Of a DNA stretch of 19,034 bases, positions 6,238 to 13,764 are shown piece by piece. The notes beneath the pieces were generated by a model. That model worked only from the letters and a program-made list of their open reading frames with translations, was not told the origin of the DNA and did no database searches. The stretch comes from JADFMN01 sp964529975 (GTDB taxonomy: Bacteria > Armatimonadota > Fimbriimonadia > Fimbriimonadales > Fimbriimonadaceae): contig CAZGXW010000055.1 in the NCBI GenBank assembly GCA_964529975.1, positions 1 through 19,034 on the forward strand, read 5' to 3'. Every line of letters begins with the position of its first letter. Positions within the stretch are counted from its first letter, which is position 1. The position numbers and the translations under genes were made by a program.

Positions 6238-7221
6238 ATGAAGATTGGGATTTTCACGGCGCTTTTCGGCGACAAGACCCTCGACCAGACTCTCGACATC
6301 GTGAAGGCAGAAGGGATCGAGGCGGTCGAACTCGGTGGAGGCGCGTACCCTGGCGCGGCGCACCTGAACATGAAGAATCTGCTTGCAAGCAAGGCAGAGC
6401 GCGACAAGTTGATGAAGAAGATCCACTCGCGCGGGCTCATGCTCAGCGCGGTTTCGTGCCACGGCAATCCGCTCCACCCGGTCAAGAAGATCGCGAAGGC
6501 GCACCACGACGCCTTCGTCGACTCGGTGAAACTGGCCAGCGCGCTCGGTGTCCCGTGCGTCAACGGCTTCAGCGGATGCCCCGGCGACCACGCCCAGGCC
6601 AAGAACCCGAACTGGGTGACGTGCGCGTGGCCAGACGAGTTCCGCGACGTGCTGAACTGGCAGTGGAAGCACTCTGTGATCCCTTATTGGAAGGAGCAGT
6701 CGGCTTTTCTTGCTAAGCACAAGGTCAACTTCTGTATCGAGATGCACCCAGGGTTTGTGGTCTACAACAACGAGACGCTGCTTCAATTGCGAAACGGCGT
6801 TGGCAAGAACGGCGACCGCATTGGCGCGAACTTCGACCCCTCGCACCTGTGGTGGCAGGGGATCGATCCGATCGAGGCGGTGAAGGAACTCGGTAGGGAA
6901 GGCGCGCTCTACCACGTCCACGCCAAGGACACGCGCATCGACCCGCGCAACTGCGCGCTCAACGGCAACCTCGACACGAAGTCTTACGGACGGATCGGCG
7001 AGCGCTCTTGGGTGTTCCGGTCGGTTGGGTATGGCCACGGCGTCGAGTGGTGGAAGGACTTCGCCAGCGCCCTTCGGACGGTCGGCTATGACTACGTGCT
7101 GAGCATTGAGCACGAGGACGGGCTCATGTCCTCGATGGAGGGCCTGCGCAAGGCTGTGGACGTCCTCAAGCAAGCGGTGATCAGCGAGTCTGCTGGCACG
7201 ATGTTCTGGGCGAAGGACTAG
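6238..7221 (+). CDS. Sugar phosphate isomerase/epimerase-like TIM barrel (AP endonuclease 2 family)
   Basis: A 327-residue cytoplasmic enzyme of the xylose isomerase-like TIM-barrel superfamily. It starts with KIGIFTALFGDKTL and the ELGGGAYPG strand. Metal-site residues fall where expected: E168 in IEMHPGF, D200 and H203 in NFDPSHLWWQG, H226/H228 in YHVHAKD, and E291 in SIEHED near the end. Relatives isomerise or epimerise keto-sugars and inositol derivatives, often in sugar catabolism; the substrate cannot be deduced. The ATG at 6238 begins the first strand directly. The gene stands alone, with its own promoter-like box, and ends 77 bases before secDF. Confidence 0.87.
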   Translation: MKIGIFTALFGDKTLDQTLDIVKAEGIEAVELGGGAYPGAAHLNMKNLLASKAERDKLMKKIHSRGLMLSAVSCHGNPLHPVKKIAKAHHDAFVDSVKLASALGVPCVNGFSGCPGDHAQAKNPNWVTCAWPDEFRDVLNWQWKHSVIPYWKEQSAFLAKHKVNFCIEMHPGFVVYNNETLLQLRNGVGKNGDRIGANFDPSHLWWQGIDPIEAVKELGREGALYHVHAKDTRIDPRNCALNGNLDTKSYGRIGERSWVFRSVGYGHGVEWWKDFASALRTVGYDYVLSIEHEDGLMSSMEGLRKAVDVLKQAVISESAGTMFWAKD

Positions 7222-7254
7222 GGCCGGCTGAACCTGGGAAAGGGGCCCGGTCGG

Positions 7255-7260
7255 TATAAT
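7255..7260 (+). promoter_or_regulatory. -10 box TATAAT for secDF
   Basis: A consensus TATAAT in the 77-base gap before secDF, 38 bases before its start. No good -35 is seen at the expected distance. Unlike most promoters in the window this one leaves a leader of about 30 bases, which carries a GGAGG ribosome site (7284-7288). Confidence 0.6.
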
Positions 7261-7298
7261 CCGCCCTTGGCGCCAAGCCTTGCGGAGGCCTCTCGAAC

Positions 7299-9851
7299 TT
7301 GTCTCGTAACAGCATTTTCATCCTGATCGTCTTTGTCCTGACCGGCCTCTCCATCTGGGGCTACACGACCAAGGACTATGCCTTCGGCATCGACGTGCAG
7401 GGCGGCATTCGTATGGTCTACAAGATCGCGCAGACGCCGGAGAGCAAGGAGCAAGGGCGTTCGATGGAGCAGGATCGATCCAGCGCCATCCGTACTCTCT
7501 CGCGGCGCGCGCAATCGGGACTGGGTGTCGTCGAGGCGAACGTCAACGCGAAGGGCCTCGACCAGATCGTCGTCGAACTTCCGGGCTTTACAGACATTGC
7601 GCAAGCGCGTGACATGATGGGCTCGACCGCCCGTCTGCAAGCGTTCCACGCGAAGAACATCTCAACAACGCGGCGCAACAAGGTCTACTCGATCGCTGAA
7701 GAGAAAGTGATCGACGGATCTCCGGTCGTATTCTTCAAGAAGACGCTCGGTGAAGGAGCGCCGATCGGTCCCAACGATCCCGAGTACAAGACGATCATTG
7801 CCCAATGGGGCGAGCCGATCATCCAGGGCGCGGACCTCGCCGATGCCAAGCCGCTCGGACAAGGCACCGGTTACATTCCTGAATTCCGTTTCTCTCCGGA
7901 AGGCGCGGCGAAGATGGAGCGCTGGTCGCGCTCTGTGCTGAACCAGGGCGAGCATCTGGCGTTTGTTATCGATGGCCACGTGCTGAGCATCGCTCCTGTC
8001 AAAGACGGCGCGATCCTTAGCGACCAGGCCGTTATCGACGGCACGTTCGAGCCCCAGGCGGTCGACCGGCTCTGCACACTCTTGAGAGAAGGCGCGCTGG
8101 AGGTCATCATGACTCCGGACAGCGAGCAGACCATCGACGCGAGCATCGGAAGGGGCGCGCTCGACAAGATCGTGATGGCCGGCGTGGTCAGTTTCGCGGT
8201 CACGTGTCTGTTCTTGATCGCTTACTATGCGGTCCCCGGTCTCGTGGCGACGCTGGCGCTCGTGCTGTATGCGCTGTTTACGTTGACGGCCCTCAAGTGG
8301 CTAAATGCGACGTTCTCACTTGCTGCGATCGCGGGCTTCATTCTTTCGCTCGGAATGGCGGTGGACGCGAACATCCTCGTTTTCGAACGCATCAAGGAGG
8401 AACTGCGGGAAGGGAAGTCGGTCGTCACCGCCGCCGAACTCGGATTTAAGCGGGCGTTGTCCGCTATCGTGGACTCCAACGCCTGCACGATCATCACGAG
8501 CCTTGTGCTCTATGTTCTTGGCACCGGGCCTGTGAAAGGCTTTGCGACGACCCTGATTTGGGGCGTCATGATATCTTTCTTCACAGCGATCACGGTCACG
8601 AGGGCGCTGCTTCAGATCGCGATCAAGGCCGGGCTTGCGGCCAAGCCGGAACAGTACGCCCTGAACCGCAACTGGTTCGGCGAGAAACTTGAAGCGAAGG
8701 CCGACACCGAGCCGATCCCGATTTTGGCGAGGACCAAGACGTGGTTTGCTATCTCTGGCGTTCTGATCCTCATCGGTGCCGTTTTCGTCGGCATGGGCGG
8801 GATCAAGCCCAACGTCGAGTTCGGAGGAGGCTACGAGGGCATCTACCGCGTCACCGATTCGAACGCCACTCTTAGTTCGATCCGAAGTTCGCTTGCGAAG
8901 GGCGGGTTTGAGAAGGCGAACGTGAAACTTGGGACCGCCGAGGACCAAGAGTCCGGCCAGGTCGTGCGGGTCGCCTATGTCACCGTTCCGCCAGACGCGA
9001 ACTTTGCATACCCCGAGGGCCTCTCCGAAACGCAGAAGGTGGACCACGCTAAGGCGAAGATCGCCGAAGCGGCCGGCCTTTCCAGCGACAAGGCGTCGTT
9101 CACACTCGTCGGCCCGACGATCCAGCGCGAGACAGTGCAGAACGCGATCCTTGGCGTAATCATCGCCACGTGTCTGATCATGATCTACATCGCGGCGCGC
9201 TTTGGCGTCGCGCTCGGCGGGTTCAAGAACGGCATCAAGTTCGGGGTCTCGGCAATCATCGCAATGTTGCACGACGGCCTGTTCGTCGTGGGTATGGCGG
9301 GCATCATGGGCTTCTTTCTCGGCTGGGAGATCAGTGCGCTGTTCATTACAGCGATGCTAACGGTCATCGGCTTCTCCGTGCACGACACGATCGTCATCTT
9401 CGACCGCATCCGAGAGAACCTGCGCAGGCCGCACCGCGGTGAGACGTTCGAGCACCTGGTGAACAGGTCGGTCACTCAGACCATCGCGCGCTCGATCAAC
9501 ACGTCGGCGACCGCGTTCGTGACGCTCTTGATCTTGGTGTTCGTCGGAACGACGGTGCCCGAGATCCAGTTCATGTGTCTCACGATGGCGGCGGGTATCG
9601 CGGTCGGTACTTACTCTTCGATCTTCAACGCTTCGCCAATCCTTTGGATGTGGAACAACGCGAGCGTGAAGGCGCACGGAGAGCAGGCCGACCTGGTCGT
9701 CGAGGCTGAGAGAGAGCGGAAACTCCAGGCCAAGATCGCGCTCCAATCCGACGACAGGGTCTATAAGGACGACGCCGGATCGACCTACGGTCAAGTTAAG
9801 CGCAAGAAGTCGGCGACGGACCAGGCTGCCCGCGAAGTCGACGAGGACTAG
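7299..9851 (+). CDS. secDF: Protein translocase SecDF fusion
   Basis: An 850-residue inner-membrane protein that uses the proton gradient to pull preproteins through SecYEG. SecD half: a first membrane helix (FILIVFVLTGLSIWGY), the FGIDVQGGIR motif (residues 29-38; usually GLDLQGG), a periplasmic P1 domain with VVELPGF and GSTARLQAF, then five membrane helices with GMAVDANILVFERIKEEL. SecF half from about residue 480: a helix, NVEFGGGYEG, the P4 domain, and helices with GFSVHDTIVIFDRIRENL. The start is TTG at 7299 with GGAGG ten bases upstream; no nearby ATG fits. The tail after the last helix is a charged extension of about 60 residues. Its TAG stop shares CTAG with the stop of trpE. No yajC is adjacent. 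Confidence 0.97.
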   Translation: MSRNSIFILIVFVLTGLSIWGYTTKDYAFGIDVQGGIRMVYKIAQTPESKEQGRSMEQDRSSAIRTLSRRAQSGLGVVEANVNAKGLDQIVVELPGFTDIAQARDMMGSTARLQAFHAKNISTTRRNKVYSIAEEKVIDGSPVVFFKKTLGEGAPIGPNDPEYKTIIAQWGEPIIQGADLADAKPLGQGTGYIPEFRFSPEGAAKMERWSRSVLNQGEHLAFVIDGHVLSIAPVKDGAILSDQAVIDGTFEPQAVDRLCTLLREGALEVIMTPDSEQTIDASIGRGALDKIVMAGVVSFAVTCLFLIAYYAVPGLVATLALVLYALFTLTALKWLNATFSLAAIAGFILSLGMAVDANILVFERIKEELREGKSVVTAAELGFKRALSAIVDSNACTIITSLVLYVLGTGPVKGFATTLIWGVMISFFTAITVTRALLQIAIKAGLAAKPEQYALNRNWFGEKLEAKADTEPIPILARTKTWFAISGVLILIGAVFVGMGGIKPNVEFGGGYEGIYRVTDSNATLSSIRSSLAKGGFEKANVKLGTAEDQESGQVVRVAYVTVPPDANFAYPEGLSETQKVDHAKAKIAEAAGLSSDKASFTLVGPTIQRETVQNAILGVIIATCLIMIYIAARFGVALGGFKNGIKFGVSAIIAMLHDGLFVVGMAGIMGFFLGWEISALFITAMLTVIGFSVHDTIVIFDRIRENLRRPHRGETFEHLVNRSVTQTIARSINTSATAFVTLLILVFVGTTVPEIQFMCLTMAAGIAVGTYSSIFNASPILWMWNNASVKAHGEQADLVVEAERERKLQAKIALQSDDRVYKDDAGSTYGQVKRKKSATDQAAREVDED

Positions 9852-11326
9852 GCGTTCGTCTCTAGCCCGCTCTGCGCGATCTCTATCGCGCGGAGCGAGG
9901 CTCGAGCCTTGTTACAGCACTCGGCATACTCCTTGCTTGCGACGGAGTCGTACACGATCCCCGCGCCGGCCTGGACGTACGCCTTTCCACCCTTGAGCAA
10001 GATCGATCGGATCGCGATGGCGAGATCGACGTCGCCAGAAGCGCTGAAGTAGCCCACTGCGCCAGCATAGAGTCCTCGCCTTGTGGTCTCTATCTCGTCG
10101 ATGATCTGCATGGCCCGCACCTTCTGGGCTCCGCTCACTGTCCCGGCAGGGAAGCATGCGCGGACAAGGTCGATCCCGTCCATGCCTTTGCGAAGCGTGC
10201 CCGTCACGCTGCTGACGATGTGCATGACGTGGCTATAGCGCTCGACGGTCATGAGTTCGTCGACCTTGACGCTGCCAAAGTCGCACACGCGCCCGAGGTC
10301 GTTGCGCCCGAGGTCGACGAGCATGATGTGCTCGGCACGCTCCTTCTCGTCGGCAAGAAGGTCCTTCTCGAGATTGATGTCCTCTTGCGGACTCTCGCCG
10401 CGCGGCCTAGTTCCGGCAATAGGCCGGACTCGCGCCTCACGACCGCTCAATCCGACGAGCAACTCCGGCGAGGCCCCAACGATGTCGAAGTCCGAGAACT
10501 TCAGATAGTACATGTACGGCGAGGGGTTGAGCGACCGTAGCGCGCGATAGAGGGTGATAGGATGGGCTCCGACCTCGGCCTCAAACCGGATCGATGGCAC
10601 GACCTGGATGCAATCCCCGGCTGAGATGTACTCGATGATGCGCCTGACGCCGTCCTCAAAGGCTGCCTGTTCGATGTTCTGGCTGACCGGGTTTGGCCCC
10701 GCCTTGAACGTGGGTAGCGGAGGGAGCGGGGCGAGCAGCCTAGAGCGGATACGCTCGATCTCGGCCTTTGCGTTCTCATATCCCTCGTCGCTTCCGTCGG
10801 CCAAGGACACGATCTTGACGATGTTCTTGGCATGGTCGAACACAACCATGTTGTCGACGATCATCATGGCGACGTCGTCGAGGTTCAGGTCGTCGGTAGT
10901 GGAGTCGGGCAGGGTTTCGATGGTGCGGACGTAGTCGTAGGACACCATGCCGACCGCGCCTCCACAAAACTTAGGCAAGTCGTGCAGGAGTTCGGGGACG
11001 ATCGTTCGCACTTCTCGCCGAATGAACGCGAGGGGATCCTCGCCCTCGGGCAGTTCGTGGCGCGACTGGTTGCCGCGCTGGTTGTGCAAGACCGCGCGGT
11101 TCTTGGAACGCACGACAAGCCGAGGCCGCACTCCGATCACGCTGTAGCGCGCGAGTTGTTCGCCGCCCGTCACGCTCTCGAGAAGGAAACTGTGCGTCTC
11201 GTCGTGGGCGAGCTTCCAGTACGCGCTGAGGGGAGTCTCCATGTCCGCGAGAACGTCTCGATAGACGGGCACAGGACATCCGAATTTGGCGAGGCGCTGG
11301 TACTCGTCTCGCGAGGGTTGGAGCAC
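9848..11326 (-). CDS. trpE: Anthranilate synthase component I
   Basis: A 492-residue enzyme that makes anthranilate from chorismate with ammonia supplied by TrpG, the first step of tryptophan synthesis. The N-terminal regulatory region shows HSFLLESVTGGEQLARYS, where LLES is the tryptophan feedback site of the family. The catalytic domain has PIAGTRPRGE, EHIMLVDLGRNDLG, PAGTVSGAQKVRAMQIID and YVQAGAGIVYDSV. Family members usually read SGAPK; here residue 401 is Gln. PabB is possible, but the LLES segment and length favour TrpE. The start is GTG at 11326, with CATAAT six bases upstream and no ribosome site, so a leaderless message is likely. No trpG or other trp gene adjoins, and no Trp-codon leader peptide is visible. 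Confidence 0.93.
   Translation of the reverse strand: MLQPSRDEYQRLAKFGCPVPVYRDVLADMETPLSAYWKLAHDETHSFLLESVTGGEQLARYSVIGVRPRLVVRSKNRAVLHNQRGNQSRHELPEGEDPLAFIRREVRTIVPELLHDLPKFCGGAVGMVSYDYVRTIETLPDSTTDDLNLDDVAMMIVDNMVVFDHAKNIVKIVSLADGSDEGYENAKAEIERIRSRLLAPLPPLPTFKAGPNPVSQNIEQAAFEDGVRRIIEYISAGDCIQVVPSIRFEAEVGAHPITLYRALRSLNPSPYMYYLKFSDFDIVGASPELLVGLSGREARVRPIAGTRPRGESPQEDINLEKDLLADEKERAEHIMLVDLGRNDLGRVCDFGSVKVDELMTVERYSHVMHIVSSVTGTLRKGMDGIDLVRACFPAGTVSGAQKVRAMQIIDEIETTRRGLYAGAVGYFSASGDVDLAIAIRSILLKGGKAYVQAGAGIVYDSVASKEYAECCNKARASLRAIEIAQSGLETNA
9868..9897. terminator. 13-bp hairpin behind secDF, inside trpE 3' end
   Basis: CGCTCTGCGCGAT (9868-9880) pairs with ATCGCGCGGAGCG (9885-9897), 12 Watson-Crick pairs and one G-U, around loop CTCT. 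It begins 17 bases after the secDF stop but lies in the last codons of trpE on the other strand. There is no T-tract. It probably ends or stabilises the secDF message. Confidence 0.55.
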
Positions 11327-11332
11327 GCAGGA

Positions 11333-11347
11333 ATTATGCTCCAGAAT
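11333..11347. promoter_or_regulatory. Divergent -10 boxes between trpE and yggS
   Basis: The 29-base gap between divergent starts holds CATAAT on the minus strand (11333-11338), six bases before the trpE GTG, and CAGAAT on the plus strand (11342-11347), eight bases before the yggS ATG. Both imply leaderless or near-leaderless messages. The 8-base interval before yggS is GAGGGGCC, which could also serve as a weak ribosome site. TTGG at 11318-11321 is a possible partial -35 for yggS. Confidence 0.5.
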
Positions 11348-11355
11348 GAGGGGCC

Positions 11356-12006
11356 ATGTCCTTGGGGCAGAACCTTCAGCGCGTGCGTGACCGCATCGAG
11401 GCGGCTTGCGTCGCTGCGGGCCGCGATCCTTCTACCGTGACTCTCGTCGCGGTCAGCAAGACCGTCGGAATCGATGGGATCCGAGAGGCCTACGACCATG
11501 GGCTGAGAGTGTTCGGCGAGAACCGGTTCCAAGAGGCCGCTCCCAAAGTCGAAGCGCTGCCCAAGGACATCGAGTGGCACTTCGTGGGGCGGCTACAGTC
11601 GAACAAGGCCAAGGTTGTGGCCGAGACCTTTCAGGTCGTCCACACGCTAGAAAACGAGGGACAATTGCGTGAGATTGGCAAGGCGTCCAGGCAAATTGAC
11701 GGCCTGGTTCAATTGAACCTAGGGAACGAGCCACAAAAGGCAGGAATCCTGCCAGAGGCACTTGACAAAACCTTAACTCTCTTGCTACAATGTCGCAACG
11801 TTCGGTTTCAGGGCTTGATGACCGTAGGGCCGTTGAACCCTGATCCCGAAGGGAACCGACCGCTCTTCCGCCAGATGGCGGAGCTCGGCAGACAGGTCGG
11901 CGCGAAATGGCTCTCGATGGGCATGAGCGCAGACCTCGAGGTGGCGATCCAGGAGGGATCGACCCACATCCGGGTGGGCACGGCGATCTTCGGCGAACGT
12001 GGCTGA
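11356..12006 (+). CDS. yggS: PLP homeostasis protein, YggS/PROSC family
   Basis: A 216-residue cytoplasmic pyridoxal-phosphate-binding protein with a single alanine-racemase-like barrel. Motifs: TLVAVSKTVG with the PLP lysine K35, VFGENRFQEAAPKVEAL, IEWHFVGRLQSNKAK, and the phosphate-binding SMGMSADLEVAIQEGSTHIRVGTAIFG near the end. Family members buffer PLP and affect amino-acid pools; they have no known catalytic turnover. The ATG at 11356 gives the usual length. sepF follows after 25 bases, the conserved YggS–SepF order of Gram-positives and cyanobacteria, so the two are likely one transcript. Confidence 0.95.
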   Translation: MSLGQNLQRVRDRIEAACVAAGRDPSTVTLVAVSKTVGIDGIREAYDHGLRVFGENRFQEAAPKVEALPKDIEWHFVGRLQSNKAKVVAETFQVVHTLENEGQLREIGKASRQIDGLVQLNLGNEPQKAGILPEALDKTLTLLLQCRNVRFQGLMTVGPLNPDPEGNRPLFRQMAELGRQVGAKWLSMGMSADLEVAIQEGSTHIRVGTAIFGERG

Positions 12007-12031
12007 ATCCACGGACGGAGACAACTGAATC

Positions 12032-12448
12032 ATGGATGAATTGACAGGGAAGCCTGGCTTCTTCGAGCGCATTCTTGGGCTCGTCCATCGCAACGAGGTC
12101 GAAGACTTCGAGGACGACCGCGAACAACTCCCCACGTCGCACCTGCGCGTCGGCACCGACCACACCCACCACGTCACTGTGCGTCGACAGGTCGTGTCCT
12201 TTGCGGACGCCGTCTCTGCCGCCGACGGTCTAAAGCGTGGAGAGACACAGGTCATCAACCTCGCCATGGCTGTGCCTGAAATCCGCGAGAAGATCAAAGA
12301 CTTCTTGTGCGGCGTCAACTACTCGGCCGAGGGCACGTTCGAAGAAGTCGGAGAGAACGTGTACCTGCTGACTCCGACCACGATCTATGTCGAGGTCGCA
12401 CAGTCGTCCCCTGCGACAGCCACATCGAGGCCAGCCAGTTCGTTTTAG
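12032..12448 (+). CDS. sepF: Cell division protein SepF
   Basis: A 138-residue FtsZ-binding protein that forms rings and anchors FtsZ to the membrane at mid-cell. The N-terminal segment MDELTGKPGFFERILGLV is the membrane-binding amphipathic helix, followed by an acidic linker. The SepF core has VVSFADAVSAADGLKRGE, TQVINLAMAVPEIREKIKDF, LCGVNYSAEGTFEEVGEN and VYLLTPTTIYVEV. A short Ser/Ala/Thr tail ends the protein. GGAG lies 11 bases before the ATG. It follows yggS and is closed by a strong terminator 66 bases downstream. SepF usually coexists with or replaces FtsA. Confidence 0.95.
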   Translation: MDELTGKPGFFERILGLVHRNEVEDFEDDREQLPTSHLRVGTDHTHHVTVRRQVVSFADAVSAADGLKRGETQVINLAMAVPEIREKIKDFLCGVNYSAEGTFEEVGENVYLLTPTTIYVEVAQSSPATATSRPASSF

Positions 12449-12514
12449 TGGAGAAACAATCGGCGCGACAGACGACCGAAAAGCACGAGTAACTCAATAA
12501 GCAAACCTCCCTCT

Positions 12515-12543
12515 CCCCCGCAGGACTCTGCGGGGGTTTTTTT
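12515..12543 (+). terminator. Intrinsic terminator after sepF
   Basis: CCCCCGCAG (12515-12523) pairs perfectly with CTGCGGGGG (12528-12536) around loop GACT, followed by seven T (12537-12543). This is the one textbook Rho-independent terminator of the window. It ends the yggS-sepF transcript just before the leuD promoter. Confidence 0.92.
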
Positions 12544-12551
12544 GTGCCGAG

Positions 12552-12557
12552 TAGACT
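12552..12557 (+). promoter_or_regulatory. -10 box TAGACT, likely leaderless leuD start
   Basis: TAGACT lies 7 bases before the leuD ATG (12565), directly behind the sepF terminator. Transcription would begin at or beside the start codon. No -35 or ribosome site is evident. Confidence 0.5.
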
Positions 12558-12564
12558 TTGCGCG

Positions 12565-13188
12565 ATGGCTGGGTTCAGCAGGCACACGGGCAAGGTCGCG
12601 GTCTACAACGTCGACGACGTCGACACGGACCGGATCATTCCTGCCCGCTACTTGACCCGAGTGACCAGGTCGGGATACGGCGAGTTGGCCTTTGCGGACG
12701 TTCGTGGGCCGGACTTTCCCCTCGACCAGCCAGAGGCCGCAGGCGCGACGATACTCGTAGCGGGAAAGAACTTCGGCTGTGGCTCGTCCCGCGAGCACGC
12801 AGTGTGGGCGATCCAGCAAGCCGGGTTCAAGGTCGTCATCGCGAAGACCGAGGGAACGACGCCGGGGTACAGCGACATCTTTCGTCAGAACGCGGCCAAC
12901 TGCGGGCTGCTTCTCGTGGAACTGCCGCCAGCAGCCCACGCAAAGGTTGCGGCACTGGGGAGCGGTGGCGAGGTGACTGTCGATCTTCCAGGCCAGACCG
13001 TCGAAGTCAACGGAGAGTCGTTCGGGTTCGAGATCGACCCAGTCCTGAAGGACCAGATTTCAGCGGGCCTTGACCTGATTGGGGCCACAATGCTGAGAGA
13101 GGACGAGATCGCCGCCTTTGAAGGCCGGTGGTCGAGTTTCGCCCCAGACGGGGATACCGCCGTCCCGAGAGAAGCGTCTAAGCCATAG
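12565..13188 (+). CDS. leuD: 3-isopropylmalate dehydratase small subunit
   Basis: A 207-residue subunit that, with LeuC, isomerises 2- to 3-isopropylmalate in leucine synthesis. Motifs: VYNVDDVDTDRIIPARYL, the substrate-binding NFGCGSSREHAVWAI (GSSREH at 73-78), and the VVIA-to-SDIFRQNAANCGLL region. Between VVIA and SDIF there is K-TEGTTPGY, a few residues longer than the usual VVIAxSFADIF. Homoaconitase or citraconate-type small subunits share this fold, so the substrate is less certain than the family. I chose the ATG at 12565; an in-frame GTG at 12544 would overlap the terminator T-tract and -10 box. No leuC adjoins. The DUF192 gene follows after 9 bases, probably in the same transcript. 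Confidence 0.92.
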   Translation: MAGFSRHTGKVAVYNVDDVDTDRIIPARYLTRVTRSGYGELAFADVRGPDFPLDQPEAAGATILVAGKNFGCGSSREHAVWAIQQAGFKVVIAKTEGTTPGYSDIFRQNAANCGLLLVELPPAAHAKVAALGSGGEVTVDLPGQTVEVNGESFGFEIDPVLKDQISAGLDLIGATMLREDEIAAFEGRWSSFAPDGDTAVPREASKP

Positions 13189-13197
13189 GAACCGACC

Positions 13198-13710
13198 ATG
13201 CTGACCATCGCCCTTGCCATGACCCTTGCGTTGCTCGGAGAGCCTCAGCAACAGACCACTCAGCAGGAGCAGAAGCCGCCTAGGCACATCTCTCAGCGTC
13301 AGTTCCAACTCAAGGACCTTCAAGTCGAGGAGATCAAACTCGGCGAGAAACTTGAGCACAAGATGAAGGTCTGGGTGATGGACACGGAAGCCAAGCGGCA
13401 AGAGGGGCTCATGTTCGTGCAAGACGGCGACATGACCAAGGAGCAAGGCATGATCTTCGTATTCAAGCAGGCGGAGATCCTTTCGTTCTGGATGAAGAAC
13501 ACCTACATCCCGCTCGACATCGCCTATCTGGACACCAACGGTCGGATCGTGATGACGTACACGATGCGCGAACTCGACATTTACAGCGACTACGGCAGCC
13601 GCTACCCGGCGAAGTACGCGCTTGAGATGAAGAAGGGAACCATGCAGCGCCTCGGAATCAAGGCCGGCCAGAAGATCGAAATCCCCGACAAGGTTAAGGC
13701 GAAGGAGTAG
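13198..13710 (+). CDS. DUF192 family exported protein
   Basis: A 170-residue protein with a short hydrophobic N-terminus (MLTIALAMTLALLG), then a Gln-rich linker (QQQTTQQEQKPP) and a DUF192 domain (COG1430). Family signatures are clear: RQEGLMFVQDGDM, EQGMIFVFKQAE, LSFWMKNTYIPLDIAYLD and GRIVMTY, with MKKGTMQRLGIKAGQKIEI at the end. The function of the family is unknown; members are often exported. It follows leuD by 9 bases with only a weak ribosome site, suggesting coupling, and converges with lysS across an 18-base gap. Confidence 0.9.
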   Translation: MLTIALAMTLALLGEPQQQTTQQEQKPPRHISQRQFQLKDLQVEEIKLGEKLEHKMKVWVMDTEAKRQEGLMFVQDGDMTKEQGMIFVFKQAEILSFWMKNTYIPLDIAYLDTNGRIVMTYTMRELDIYSDYGSRYPAKYALEMKKGTMQRLGIKAGQKIEIPDKVKAKE

Positions 13711-13724
13711 CCGCCCGAGCGGGC

Positions 13725-13764
13725 AAGACTAGTCTTCGGCCTCGCCACCTTCGTGGCGGGGCCG
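13725..13764. terminator. Palindrome and hairpin at the DUF192/lysS convergent ends
   Basis: A perfect 12-base palindrome, AAGACTAGTCTT (13725-13736), covers the lysS stop codon. Next to it, bases 13737-13748 pair with 13753-13764 (arms CGGCCTCGCCAC and GTGGCGGGGCCG, one G-U) around loop CTTC, within the last codons of lysS. A small GCCC-GAGC-GGGC hairpin (13713-13724) precedes them. Together they probably end the leuD-DUF192 message and perhaps lysS. No T-tract. Confidence 0.5.

Noticed and set aside
6178..7173. A 331-codon minus-strand frame opposite the TIM-barrel gene
   Set aside because: It is the antisense of a gene with clear metal-site motifs; its composition (many Val, Arg, Asp, His) is what GC-rich antisense frames give.
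8316..9272. A 318-codon minus-strand frame inside secDF
   Set aside because: It is antisense to SecDF membrane segments and has no recognisable domain.
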